A stretch of 64,000 nt of DNA from assembly GCA_016699635.1 (NCBI GenBank), contig CP064983.1:372001-436000 (forward strand), written 5' to 3'. Numbering within the stretch: position 1 is the first letter of the stretch; every line of letters begins with the position of its first letter. The position numbers were made by a program, and so were the translations under genes. Origin of the DNA: Bacteroidota bacterium. GTDB lineage: Bacteria > Bacteroidota > Bacteroidia > AKYH767-A > OLB10. Below the pieces are notes generated by a model. It did not search any database. It was not told the DNA's origin and saw only the letters and a program-made list of their open reading frames with translations. Below, one piece after another: positions 39,848 through 47,850 of this stretch.

Positions 39848-40172
39848 ACAATTTGATATTTGGTTAGCTGACCTGAATCCAAGTATCGGAACCGAGCCCG
39901 GCAAAAAAAGACCTGTGGTTATTGTTCAAACTGACCTTTTAAATGAGTCACATCTATCAACATTAATTTGTACAATTACAACGAATGTACAAAAAGAAAT
40001 TCTGTTATTAAGAGTTCATTTAAGAAAAGGACAACTCGAAAAATTAAGTGACATATTGGTAGATCAGGTTAGAACAATAGACAATAAAAGGTTAATTAAA
40101 AAACTTGGTCATCTGAACAAAGACCAAATACTAAAACTTAAAACTAACTTAAGAATTGTTCTTGACTTATAG
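39837..40172 (+). CDS. MazF/PemK-type mRNA endoribonuclease toxin
   Basis: 111 aa, normal for PemK/MazF. MKIKQFDIWLADLNPSIGTE with G-x-E-P-G-K-x-R-P-V-V-I-V (GTEPGKKRPVVIVQTD) is the family signature; the Arg in KKRPVV and the Thr in ICTITT region line the active site. LVDQVRTIDNKRLIKKLG is the conserved later strand. Cleaves mRNA at short sequences when freed from the antitoxin. The ATG lies inside the antitoxin gene, implying coupled translation. Confidence 0.9.
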   Translation: MKIKQFDIWLADLNPSIGTEPGKKRPVVIVQTDLLNESHLSTLICTITTNVQKEILLLRVHLRKGQLEKLSDILVDQVRTIDNKRLIKKLGHLNKDQILKLKTNLRIVLDL

Positions 40173-40468
40173 TTGCAACCTGTAAGTGCGAAGTCACTGC
40201 ATTGTGTGAAGAGCAACAGGTCATTTTTATTAACTTTCCTTATCGTGTTGCTATCCTAAATACTGTCTCAACGATTCAACATCGGAATACTCTAAGGAAA
40301 AAACAACTTTCAAATTTTCTAAACTCGCAAACTTTCTAACATTCAAAACTTTACCCATCTTCAAATTATCTTTCTTAATCACTTTTCTTTTTATTTTTGA
40401 GCAAATGAATTGTTTTAATTTTGATAGTATCATGAACAAAATATTATCAAAACTATTATTCGTGTAAT
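40173..40468. other. Intergenic region before pirin
   Basis: Nearly 300 bases, AT rich. The only frame of note is 75 codons on the minus strand (40251-40478) that overlaps the pirin start, has no visible domain and is probably spurious. A candidate promoter (40396-40423) and an 8-bp inverted repeat TTTTGATA / TATCAAAA (40419-40426, 40445-40452) occupy the right end. Confidence 0.5.
40396..40423 (+). promoter_or_regulatory. Candidate promoter of the pirin gene
   Basis: TTTG (40396-40399) and TAATTTTG (40416-40423) separated by 16 bases, slightly short of the usual spacing. The ATG is 45 bases downstream. The -7 element overlaps one arm of the TTTTGATA / TATCAAAA inverted repeat, a possible operator. 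Confidence 0.4.
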
Positions 40469-41364
40469 ATGCAATCAAACGTAGGTTTAGTAATAGAAGA
40501 AAGAGCGGCAGATATTGGCAATTTTATGGTTGGCCGACTATTACCATTCCGTCAAAAAAGAAAGGTTGGCCCTTTTGTTTTTATAGATCACATGGGTCCG
40601 GCTTGTTTACAAGAACATCAAAATCTGGATGTACCCCCACATCCACATATCGGGCTTTCTACACTTACTTATCTTTTTGATGGAGCAATATTCCATAGAG
40701 ACAGTATAGGAAATGCTATAGAAATAAAACCCGGGGAAGTAAATTGGATGACTGCAGGAAAAGGTGTGGTTCATTCTGAAAGAACTCCGGAATATTTAAG
40801 AAAGAACGATAAATACTTGCATGGTTTCCAAATTTGGATTGGGTTGCCAAAACATTTAGAGCAAACTAATCCTACCTTTTTTCATTTCAGCAAAGAAGCA
40901 ATTCCTAAATGGATTGAAAATAATGTTTCATATAAATTGATTGCAGGTGAAATAAACGGGATAAAATCACCTGTTCTTGTTCACAGTCCGTTATATTTCA
41001 TTGAGATAAAAACAAAAACAGCAGAGAAAATTAATGTTGGAAGTAAATTATTTGGCGAAGTTGGAATGTATGTCTTAGACGGAACAGTAACTATTGAAAA
41101 TAACATTTATGGAAGCAAACAATTACTTATTGCAAAAAATGCTTCGTTATGCGAATTTCAAACCAATGGAGAAACCACACTTTATCTTTTCGGGGTGAGC
41201 CTTTTGCTGAGGAACGATAAATGTTTTGGAATTTTGTAAACTCAGATAAATCAATTTTGGAAAAGGCTAAAGAAAACTGGAAAAACCAAAACACTGAAGT
41301 TTTTCCAAAAATACCGAGTGATGATAAAGAATTTGTTTCACTACCTGAAACAAAACATTTATAA
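40469..41364 (+). CDS. Pirin family protein, frameshift and internal stop near the C-terminus
   Basis: Bicupin of the pirin family. Metal ligands are in VPPHPHIGLSTLTYLFDGAI (HPH...) and VNWMTAGKGVVHSERTPEYL (H plus E). Ends LFGGEPFAEER and MFWNFVNSDKSILEKAKENW after repair. One G is missing at 41192-41195 (unrepaired, the protein stops at 41239), and in the repaired frame a TAA at 41218-41220 lies where a Tyr, His or similar residue is expected. So two lesions are close together: this may be a true pseudogene, or error plus error. Pirins act as transcription cofactors or quercetinases. Confidence 0.8.
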
Positions 41365-41375
41365 ATAAATTTGCA

Positions 41376-41837
41376 ATGAGTCATTTAGTAGATTTTAAAA
41401 ATGTAAGCGAAGTAGGATTAGAAACTTCGCCTGTTGCAACTGCCCTTGCAGGTTTGCGTGCCAATGAGGCCCGTTATTTTCATAACAAATACAAAGCAGA
41501 ATTTGTAACAACACCTGTTACTAAAAGCAAAGAAGTTTTAAAATGGGTAAACACTATTTTAAAAGAAGAAAGAAATATTGTGATTGCTTCAAAACCTTTA
41601 GAAACTGCATCGCTAATGGTTGATGGCATTAAATGGGTATTTGTTTTTTACGAAAGTGGTTTGTCAATAAACGTTCTTTACACTCTAAATAACCCAAAGA
41701 AACGTGCTGTAGGTTTCAAACTTTCCGAAGGAATGGAAGTGCCGGCAGAGTTGAGTAAATTCAAATTCGCAAGACAAAAATCTAAATTGGCTGGTATTAT
41801 TAGAGGCTCTTTCTTTGTTATTAAAAAAGAATATTAA
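41376..41837 (+). CDS. Hypothetical protein (153 aa)
   Basis: Intact 153-codon ORF that follows pirin by 11 bases and overlaps the gap before the YdeI-like gene by none (10-base gap to its ATG). Sequence starts MSHLVDFKNVSEVGLETSPV; the middle has strand-like stretches (MVDGIKWVFVFYESGLSINV). No motif, signal peptide or membrane segment that I recognise. Its place between pirin and a YdeI-like gene, all same strand, suggests an operon. Confidence 0.6.
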   Translation: MSHLVDFKNVSEVGLETSPVATALAGLRANEARYFHNKYKAEFVTTPVTKSKEVLKWVNTILKEERNIVIASKPLETASLMVDGIKWVFVFYESGLSINVLYTLNNPKKRAVGFKLSEGMEVPAELSKFKFARQKSKLAGIIRGSFFVIKKEY

Positions 41838-41847
41838 TTTAAATTTG

Positions 41848-42417
41848 ATGGCAGAAACAAAAATAAAAGCCTTTAAAAACCAAAAACTTTGGCGAAGCTG
41901 GTTAGAAAAAAACCAAGACTTACAAGAAGGAATATGGCTTCAGGTATTTAAAGTTGATTCAGGAATTGAATCAATTAAAATTACAGAGGCTTTAGACGAA
42001 GCACTTTGCTTTGGTTGGATTGATGGACAAAGAAAAAGTTATAATGAGCAATCATACCTGCAGAAATATACGCCAAGGCGTGCACAAAGTATTTGGTCTA
42101 AACGCAACATTGGTATAGTTGAAAGTTTGATTAAATCAGGAAAAATGACCTCAAGAGGTTTTGCCGAAATAGAAAAAGCTAAGGCAGATGGGCGTTGGGC
42201 AAGAGCATACGATTCGCATACTACCATGCAAGAGGCAGAAGATTTTTTGAAAGAATTGAAAAAGCATAAAACGGCAAATGCCTTTTATGCATCGTTGAAC
42301 AAGACTAATAAATTTGCTATCAACTTTAGGTTACAAACAGCCAAAAAGCCCGAAACAAGAGTTAAACGAATGCAAGAAATTTTGGCAATGTTGAAGGAAG
42401 GAAAGAAGTTTCATTAA
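41848..42417 (+). CDS. YdeI/OmdA-family protein
   Basis: 189 aa from the ATG at 41848. FGWIDGQRKSYNEQSYLQKY with TPRRAQSIWSKRN matches the YdeI/OmpD-associated (bacteriocin-protection-like, DUF1905-related) family; the Lys-rich C-terminus (TRVKRMQEILAMLKEGKKFH) matches its end. Function is not established. An upstream in-frame ATG at 41815 overlaps the previous gene and gives a non-conserved start. Confidence 0.8.
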   Translation: MAETKIKAFKNQKLWRSWLEKNQDLQEGIWLQVFKVDSGIESIKITEALDEALCFGWIDGQRKSYNEQSYLQKYTPRRAQSIWSKRNIGIVESLIKSGKMTSRGFAEIEKAKADGRWARAYDSHTTMQEAEDFLKELKKHKTANAFYASLNKTNKFAINFRLQTAKKPETRVKRMQEILAMLKEGKKFH

Positions 42418-42533
42418 ATTTTTTAAACCTCTTTACTTTAAGTTGCATAGCTCACTGAGTGTGATTTAACCATTGATTAAAATTCCTACCTATTTATCAA
42501 TACATTAAAACAAAACAGTAACAACAGAAAGAT

Positions 42534-43352
42534 ATGAATTACATATATTACAATTTATTTCTACTCTTTATCACACTTTCAAACTACACAGTATCTTCAC
42601 AGCCAAACGACCCGATACCACAACACGAAACTTTCACTATTCAATCTCATCAGGTAGGAGAATTAAGAACTATCAATGTCTGGACACCGGATAACTACAA
42701 AACAAACAATGACTCATTGCCTGTATTGTATATGCCCGATGGAGGAATAAAGGAAGACTTCCCACACATTGCAAATACGATAGCTAAGCTAATAACAGAA
42801 AATAAAATTAAACCATTGATACTTGTAGGCATCGAAAACACACAACGAAGAAGAGACTTATCAGGCACTACAGAAATTGCAAAAGACAAAGAAATTGCAC
42901 CGGTTGTTGGCGGTTCAGAAAAATTCAGGGCTTTTATAAAAGATGAACTATTCCCTGAAATAAACAAGCGCTATAGAACTACATCTGAAAAAAGCATAAT
43001 AGGCGAATCTTTAGCAGGGCTTTTTATTATGGAAACTCTTTTTTTGACACCAGAAATGTTTGATAACTACATTGCATTTGACCCATCTTTATGGTGGAAC
43101 AATCACTATTTGGTAAGAACAGCAAAAGAACATTTATCAAAACTACCACCACCGGAAAAACGACTGTGGTTTGCCGGTTCAAAAGCAAAAGATATTTCGA
43201 CTTATACTAAAGAGTTGGCATACATTCTGAAAAAAGAAAACTTTGCCAATATTAAATGGACTTATTCTGATGAGCCAAAAGAAAAGCACGTAACAATTTT
43301 CAGAGCAACTAAGGAAAATGCAATAATCTGGACATTAAACAAATCGGAATAA
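42534..43352 (+). CDS. Secreted esterase of the esterase-D/IroE type (alpha/beta hydrolase)
   Basis: 272 aa with an N-terminal signal peptide (LFLLFITLSNYTVSS). The core matches PF00756-type esterases: INVWTPDNYKTNNDSLPVLY, MPDGG, and the nucleophile elbow GESLAGLFIM (Ser). The Asp and His are probably DPSLWW... and EKHVTIF near the C-terminus. Likely cleaves carboxyl or siderophore esters outside the cytoplasm; substrate unknown. Stands alone, convergent with the urea transporter. Confidence 0.85.
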   Translation: MNYIYYNLFLLFITLSNYTVSSQPNDPIPQHETFTIQSHQVGELRTINVWTPDNYKTNNDSLPVLYMPDGGIKEDFPHIANTIAKLITENKIKPLILVGIENTQRRRDLSGTTEIAKDKEIAPVVGGSEKFRAFIKDELFPEINKRYRTTSEKSIIGESLAGLFIMETLFLTPEMFDNYIAFDPSLWWNNHYLVRTAKEHLSKLPPPEKRLWFAGSKAKDISTYTKELAYILKKENFANIKWTYSDEPKEKHVTIFRATKENAIIWTLNKSE

Positions 43353-43421
43353 TTAGAAATGTAACATCATTGCTCACACAAAACATTACGTGTAAAAATA
43401 CTTTGTTAGTACCTTGTTGAA

Positions 43422-44291
43422 TTAATTTATACTCTTAGAATTTCTGATGCTATACTTTAATAGCAATGTAATCCAGCAGCCCGCAACAAAAGGAAAAGTA
43501 AACACCCCTCCTACTTCGCTTAGTATTTGTGTACTGATTAAAACAAAATGAATCAGCAGGGTAAAAACAACTACAATTAATGCCCATGCAATATCAGACT
43601 TCTTACTGCCTGCAAAAGCTATTGCAGAAAGCACAGCATTGAATCCAAAAATTCCTGCAGTAATATCGTTTTGTGAATAGCCTAACATGAGAGCTACTAA
43701 TACACCAGCAAATGATGCGGCAAGTCCAAAACATGATGCCATCGGAGAAGAAATTAATACAGCTATAAAAAATAATATTCCTGAAACAAAATATCCCTGA
43801 AAAATCACCTGCCCAAAGCCATTGGTGCCCGCAAGTAAAATTGTTGATGATTGAAAAGAATTTGTCTCTTGTAAATTTAACTGAGCTAAATCAAATTTGC
43901 TAATCACAAAATAAATTACCCATGTAATAACAATAAATGGAAACGTGTAAGCAGGAAAACATTTTTGAATAAAATAATGCTGTAATAATGCAGCTAAAAT
44001 TGCACCAGCAAATACCAATCCCCAAATAAGCAATGTGTTCTCAAACAAAAAGATCAAAACAACACCTGTTAAAGCTGCACTAAATCCATACAACCCCGCT
44101 TCGATTTCAGTCTTGCTAAATTTTAATAAATATGCAGTGGCTGTGCCAACACTTGCAGCTAACAAAGCAGCAATGCCACACCACAAGTTACCAATAAAAA
44201 TTCCAACTGTAAAGAGTATGCCGGTAATGATGTTATTGCAAAGCATAATCTGACCAATGCCTGCAAAAACCGATTTAATAAATTGCATCAT
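43422..44291 (-). CDS. Urea transporter (UT family)
   Basis: 289 aa with about ten hydrophobic helices. Duplicated UT motifs are visible: LYGFSAALTGVVLIFLFENT and IFGFNAVLSAIAFA, both with the G-(L/I)-x-G-x-N/S-x-x-L-x pattern of the urea channel. It should let urea cross the inner membrane. No urease gene is in this window. Confidence 0.85.
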   Translation of the reverse strand: MMQFIKSVFAGIGQIMLCNNIITGILFTVGIFIGNLWCGIAALLAASVGTATAYLLKFSKTEIEAGLYGFSAALTGVVLIFLFENTLLIWGLVFAGAILAALLQHYFIQKCFPAYTFPFIVITWVIYFVISKFDLAQLNLQETNSFQSSTILLAGTNGFGQVIFQGYFVSGILFFIAVLISSPMASCFGLAASFAGVLVALMLGYSQNDITAGIFGFNAVLSAIAFAGSKKSDIAWALIVVVFTLLIHFVLISTQILSEVGGVFTFPFVAGCWITLLLKYSIRNSKSIN

Positions 44292-44387
44292 TGCTTGGTT
44301 AGAAATTCAGATTTTACAAATTAAATCCAATACCAGAAAATTCATTATTAAAATAACTTGCAAATTCCTCTATAGTAATTTTCTTGT

Positions 44388-45656
44388 CTAAAATTTTGTA
44401 AACTTGATACATGATGCATTTAATTCATCACTGTAAACCTTCAAAAAATAAATACCTGACGATAGCATAGAAACATTTAGTGAATGCTCCTCATTAGATT
44501 GAATTGGTCTATTAGAAGTTAATATAAGCCTTCCATCAGTTGTAAAAATTTGGAATGATGAAACTGTTTTAACTGATGTAAAAGTCATGACATCCAAAAC
44601 AGGGTTAGGCAAAATATTAATGCTATTTGAAGATTCAGGTGCTGCTAAACCGGAAGTTGAAATTGTAATTGTTTTTGAAACAGTGTCTGCAAAACCACAA
44701 ACAGAATCAGAAGCAATCAATGTAATATTAAAAGTGCCACTTGCAGTGTAAGTATGTGATGGGTTCATCAATGTGCTGCTACTGCCATCACCAAATGTCC
44801 AATTAAAGGTAGTAGCATTTTGCGAAGTATTGAAAAAACTAACTGTATTGGTAACAGTTGAGAAATTAAAGTCTGCAATCAATGCATCGTATTGAAACCA
44901 ATAATTTAAGCTATCAAATGCTACTTCTTTTGCCACTGTTTTAATTGTGACCGCATCTGATGCTGTAACTGTAAAATTATATGACGCTAATTGAGGATTC
45001 TTTCCGAACATAACTGAGTAGAAACTGCAAGCTGCAGCAAAAGATCCATTATTGTTTGGATGACTGCCATCACTTGCATATAGGTTTAGCGTTGGAAAAT
45101 CTGATCGTATTTTGCGCCATACTTTTGCTACCGGTGAAATGGCTGCATGGTTATCTTGCGCCATGATGGTATATCTCAACTGTAACAAACTATCCATACC
45201 CAAATAAGTACATAGTGGTGGAAAGAACGGGCAATTGGCAGCGTCACCATTTTGTCTTCCCCAGGTCATATAAAAAAGTGTAGTTGCACAAGGGCTACTT
45301 GCTTTTATCATACTGTCTAATGCTGCTGCATAGGGATAAACCTGCGTTGCTACATCATTATCAGGAAATGAGGGCAGCTGACTTTGTTCCTGAAGAATAA
45401 CATAGTCCCAATTACCTGCCTGAATTAAGCTAATTGTGGTTGCATTGGTAGTATGCATTAGAAAAGTATATCCTCCGGGTGCATTCTTACTATATATCAG
45501 TGTGTCACCGGTAGAAAGTGCTATCTGTTTTACAATTTCAGGTAAGTTATTTACATCAGTATAACTGTTGCCAATAAATAATGCTCTTACAGTTTTACAT
45601 TCAACAGAATGTATAGAAAATATAAAAGATAAAATTAAATATGAAAATGCTTTCAT
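44388..45656 (-). CDS. SGNH/GDSL-type hydrolase with PKD and T9SS domains (DUF4886-like)
   Basis: 422 aa. A signal peptide is followed by VRALFIGNSYTDVNNLPEIV (block I, with Gly-Asn-Ser) and later YASDGSHPNNNGSFAAACSF (block V, Asp-x-x-His), giving the SGNH catalytic residues. Then a PKD-type beta domain (FNWTFGDGSSSTLMNPSHTY) and a C-terminal T9SS sorting domain (ILPNPVLDVMTFTSV, LSSGIYFLKVYS). Exported through T9SS and likely surface-bound; esterase or lipase-like on an unknown substrate. Single gene, minus strand, near the GreA-like gene. Confidence 0.85.
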   Translation of the reverse strand: MKAFSYLILSFIFSIHSVECKTVRALFIGNSYTDVNNLPEIVKQIALSTGDTLIYSKNAPGGYTFLMHTTNATTISLIQAGNWDYVILQEQSQLPSFPDNDVATQVYPYAAALDSMIKASSPCATTLFYMTWGRQNGDAANCPFFPPLCTYLGMDSLLQLRYTIMAQDNHAAISPVAKVWRKIRSDFPTLNLYASDGSHPNNNGSFAAACSFYSVMFGKNPQLASYNFTVTASDAVTIKTVAKEVAFDSLNYWFQYDALIADFNFSTVTNTVSFFNTSQNATTFNWTFGDGSSSTLMNPSHTYTASGTFNITLIASDSVCGFADTVSKTITISTSGLAAPESSNSINILPNPVLDVMTFTSVKTVSSFQIFTTDGRLILTSNRPIQSNEEHSLNVSMLSSGIYFLKVYSDELNASCIKFTKF

Positions 45657-45670
45657 GGATTCAGGTAATT

Positions 45671-46081
45671 TTAAAGATCAAAATCACCGGCAGCTTCCGG
45701 CTGATACACGATTTCATCTATGCGTATTCTTGTTAATCCGGCAGGAACTATCCATTCAACTTCATCATTAACTTTATAACCAATGAGTGCAGTTGCTATG
45801 GGAGAAAAAATAGAAATTTTATTCTCCTTAATATTAGCTTGCTCGGGATATACTATCTGAAACTGAATTTTTTTATCATTGTTTAAAAAACTAAGTTTTA
45901 CAATTGAGTTCATGGTAACCACATTAGAAGGTATTGCTTCAGGCTCAACAATTTTAGCAGCATCTAATTCTTGCTGTAACTTTTCTGCTTCGGAATTGCT
46001 GATTGACTTAAATTGTTTGGCATCGCTGATAGACTTTTTAATACGCGCATAGTCCAAACGATTGATAATTAACTTACTCAT
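45671..46081 (-). CDS. GreA/GreB-like transcription elongation factor
   Basis: 136 aa. N-terminal coiled coil (KKSISDAKQFKSISNSEAEK) followed by the FKBP-like C-terminal domain (IFSPIATALIGYKVNDEVEW, ALIGYK). The coiled coil is short, so it is closer to Rnk or small Gre-type proteins than to full GreA. Those bind near the RNA polymerase secondary channel. Upstream of and same-strand as the GDSL gene. Confidence 0.8.
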   Translation of the reverse strand: MSKLIINRLDYARIKKSISDAKQFKSISNSEAEKLQQELDAAKIVEPEAIPSNVVTMNSIVKLSFLNNDKKIQFQIVYPEQANIKENKISIFSPIATALIGYKVNDEVEWIVPAGLTRIRIDEIVYQPEAAGDFDL

Positions 46082-46202
46082 AACAAATAATTATAATAAA
46101 ATTAGCCTGCAAAGATAAGGTATTCCAAGCTATTGAAATATTTAAAAAGCAGATGTGTATGAAAAAACAATGCTCTTAAAAGATTTTACATGGTTAATAC
46201 AA

Positions 46203-46814
46203 CTAAGTGCTCAAAACATGCTCCGGGCAGTCAATACGCAGTTCTGAGGAAAGCAGTTCACGATTTAGTAATTTACAGAAATGATTTTCTCCATTTGTTG
46301 TTAATGCATGATGTGTGCAGGACAAACACATTCGTTGTATAGTGATGACACCCGTTTTGTTGAGATGATTGATAATATTTAGAAGACTCAACAACATGTT
46401 TTCTTTACCATCATTACTGAGTTTTGCAATTGGCTTATGAAATTCTTTACTAAATAAAGCTGTTTGTGTGGCAATGGCATTTCCTGACTTTGTTAACTGA
46501 ATAGTATAACTTCTGTTATCAAACTCTTCATAAACTTTCTGAATAAGTTTCTTATGTTCCAATGTTTTTACAGTCTCACTGATTGTAGCTTTGGTCATAT
46601 TAAACTCATCAGCCAGATAACTTATTTTGCATTTATCATCACTGTGATGAAGCAGAAAAATAATAACCTGAATCTGAATTGGACTTAAAGAAAAATCTTT
46701 ACTCTCTTGCCATAGTAATACTCGAAATGCCTGTGAAATTCTTTCAAGGGCTGCAACAATACGCCCATCAACGCTTTTATTTTGAAAATTCAGATCAAAG
46801 TCAGACTTGCTCAT
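46203..46814 (-). CDS. MarR family regulator with a four-cysteine tail
   Basis: 203 aa. The MarR winged helix spans about residues 30-130: SPIQIQVIIFLLHHSDD, ISYLADEFNMTKATISETVK (recognition helix), then the wing EFDNRSYTIQLTKSGNAIA. Unlike classical MarR proteins of about 140-150 aa it has an extra C-terminal segment with Cys163, Cys166, Cys180 and Cys196 (RMCLSCTHH, HFCKLL, IDCPEH), a set fit to bind zinc or an iron-sulfur cluster or to form persulfide/disulfide bonds. DUF2024 lies 33 bases upstream on the same strand and its promoter holds an operator-like palindrome, so the MarR gene is probably autoregulated from there. I infer a thiol- or metal-sensing repressor of the adjacent redox genes. 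Confidence 0.85.
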   Translation of the reverse strand: MSKSDFDLNFQNKSVDGRIVAALERISQAFRVLLWQESKDFSLSPIQIQVIIFLLHHSDDKCKISYLADEFNMTKATISETVKTLEHKKLIQKVYEEFDNRSYTIQLTKSGNAIATQTALFSKEFHKPIAKLSNDGKENMLLSLLNIINHLNKTGVITIQRMCLSCTHHALTTNGENHFCKLLNRELLSSELRIDCPEHVLST

Positions 46815-46847
46815 CTTTAGAATTTGTAAGCTAAAAATATTAAACTA

Positions 46848-47195
46848 TTATTTACAATTTTCCATTTCGTAAATAAAATATCCATCTTTATGTATGGATG
46901 CTTCCCAATCCGGTCTAACAGACTCTATATGGCAAAAGCGACATTCCTTTGCAGATAATGGTTGCCCCTCCTGCCCTCTTGATTTCAGATATGTTTTACC
47001 ATAATTATAAATCACTGCTGTGTCTTTCATTTCTGATGGTGCAATGATATCAAAATGCATTACGCTTCCGTCCTTCTTTGTTACATAGGTATCCCATACT
47101 GCTACTTTCATAAATTTTTTATTTTTTGATTGTGCATTTGCCAAAGTTGCCCAACTTATGGCAAAAATTAAAATGATTGTTTGTTTAAAATTCAT
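46848..47195 (-). CDS. DUF2024 family protein with an N-terminal signal peptide
   Basis: 115 aa. The DUF2024 core starts at Met29 (MKVAVWDTYVTKKDGSVMHF) and ends with GYFIYEMENC. Conserved SAKECRFCHIESV carries a Cys-x-x-Cys-His motif. DUF2024 proteins usually start at this Met and are cytosolic; here 28 extra residues form a signal peptide (TIILIFAISWATLANAQS). The promoter 22 bases before 47195 supports the long form. Function unknown; the CxxCH suggests metal or haem binding, although a single CxxCH is weak evidence. Confidence 0.8.
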   Translation of the reverse strand: MNFKQTIILIFAISWATLANAQSKNKKFMKVAVWDTYVTKKDGSVMHFDIIAPSEMKDTAVIYNYGKTYLKSRGQEGQPLSAKECRFCHIESVRPDWEASIHKDGYFIYEMENCK

Positions 47196-47216
47196 AGTTC
47201 AGATAAAACTGTCCCA

Positions 47217-47248
47217 CAAAGGTAGTTATCCTAACTATGTGGGACAAA
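47217..47248 (-). promoter_or_regulatory. Promoter of DUF2024-marR with operator palindrome
   Basis: -33 TTTG (47245-47248) and -7 TACCTTTG (47217-47224), 20-base spacer, fit the Bacteroidota consensus exactly. TAGTTATCCTAACTA, a perfect palindrome at 47223-47237, occupies the spacer and abuts -7, a position where a repressor would block transcription. The site is nested in a larger symmetry (TGTCCCACA at 47210-47218 and TGTGGGACA at 47238-47246), which in RNA could form a terminator-like hairpin for the upstream gene. Confidence 0.7.
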
Positions 47249-47251
47249 TTT

Positions 47252-47485
47252 TTAACCTTTCACATCAGCCATTGATGCACCAAAGTTAATGTGCAATACA
47301 TGACCTGCAGGTGTTACCAACGCAGGTACTGATTTTACACCTTTACCTTCTGCCTCAGCAATACGGCCACGATTTTCACCAATGTGAACTACTTCAACAT
47401 TGTTGGCTCCGATTAAATTTACAATGTCGTGCTCTGCACTAACGCATACAGGGCATCCTGCATGATAAAATACTGATTTACTCAT
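47252..47485 (-). CDS. Thioredoxin-like protein with CPVC motif
   Basis: 77 aa from the ATG at 47485 (MSKSVFYHAGCPVCVSAEHD). CPVC is the redox active site; KSVPALVTPAGHVLHINFGA contains the cis-Pro. The longer frame from 47515 would leave only a few bases of leader. No signal peptide: cytosolic glutaredoxin/thioredoxin-like reductant. Its promoter at 47527-47558 has the same architecture as that of DUF2024, which implies a shared regulator. Confidence 0.8.
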   Translation of the reverse strand: MSKSVFYHAGCPVCVSAEHDIVNLIGANNVEVVHIGENRGRIAEAEGKGVKSVPALVTPAGHVLHINFGASMADVKG

Positions 47486-47526
47486 TTTGTTTGATGTTAT
47501 GATATTATTTGGCATTATTACCGCTG

Positions 47527-47558
47527 CAATTTTAGTTAGGATTCCTAACTTTTACAAA
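47527..47558 (-). promoter_or_regulatory. Promoter of the thioredoxin-like gene with operator palindrome
   Basis: -33 TTTG (47555-47558) and -7 TAAAATTG (47527-47534, one mismatch to TAnnTTTG), 20-base spacer. AGTTAGGATTCCTAACT, a perfect palindrome at 47534-47550, fills the spacer. It shares the half-site TCCTAACT with the palindrome at 47223-47237, and sits at the same place relative to the -7 element. Confidence 0.65.
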
Positions 47559-47651
47559 TAAAATTACTATTTTGGGGAAATATTAATTTAAAAGACAGGT
47601 TTCATCCAATTCCAACTATGGTGTGCGGGACAATTAAAACAGATCTGATTA

Positions 47652-47843
47652 TCAGCTCTTTTGAAATAGAGATAAAAAAAGCCCTCCCATAAGAGCTCCG
47701 TAAAATGTGCTGTTTAAAGGATTAGAGGTAATAGCACAAGTTCCGCTGCTGCAGCCTACAAGTTTCCAATATAAATATCCTCCTACGGCTCCTGCAAGTG
47801 TACCGGCAATAATTAACCAATTTGCACGTAAAAATTCTTTCAT
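47652..47843 (-). CDS. DUF6132 family small membrane protein
   Basis: 63 aa. Two hydrophobic segments (NWLIIAGTLAGAVGGYLYW and STFYGALMGGLFLSLFQKS) flank a Cys-containing loop, KLVGCSSGTCAITSNP, with Cys-x4-Cys. This is the DUF6132 pattern found beside rhodaneses and redox genes in Bacteroidota. The Cys pair may handle a thiol or metal. Function unknown. Confidence 0.8.
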   Translation of the reverse strand: MKEFLRANWLIIAGTLAGAVGGYLYWKLVGCSSGTCAITSNPLNSTFYGALMGGLFLSLFQKS

Positions 47844-47850
47844 GCTTATA

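Noticed and set aside
40251..40478. 75-codon minus-strand frame before pirin
   Set aside because: It has no recognised domain, overlaps the pirin start and promoter and is rich in Lys/Ile/Asn as random AT-rich frames are. It is not listed as a gene.
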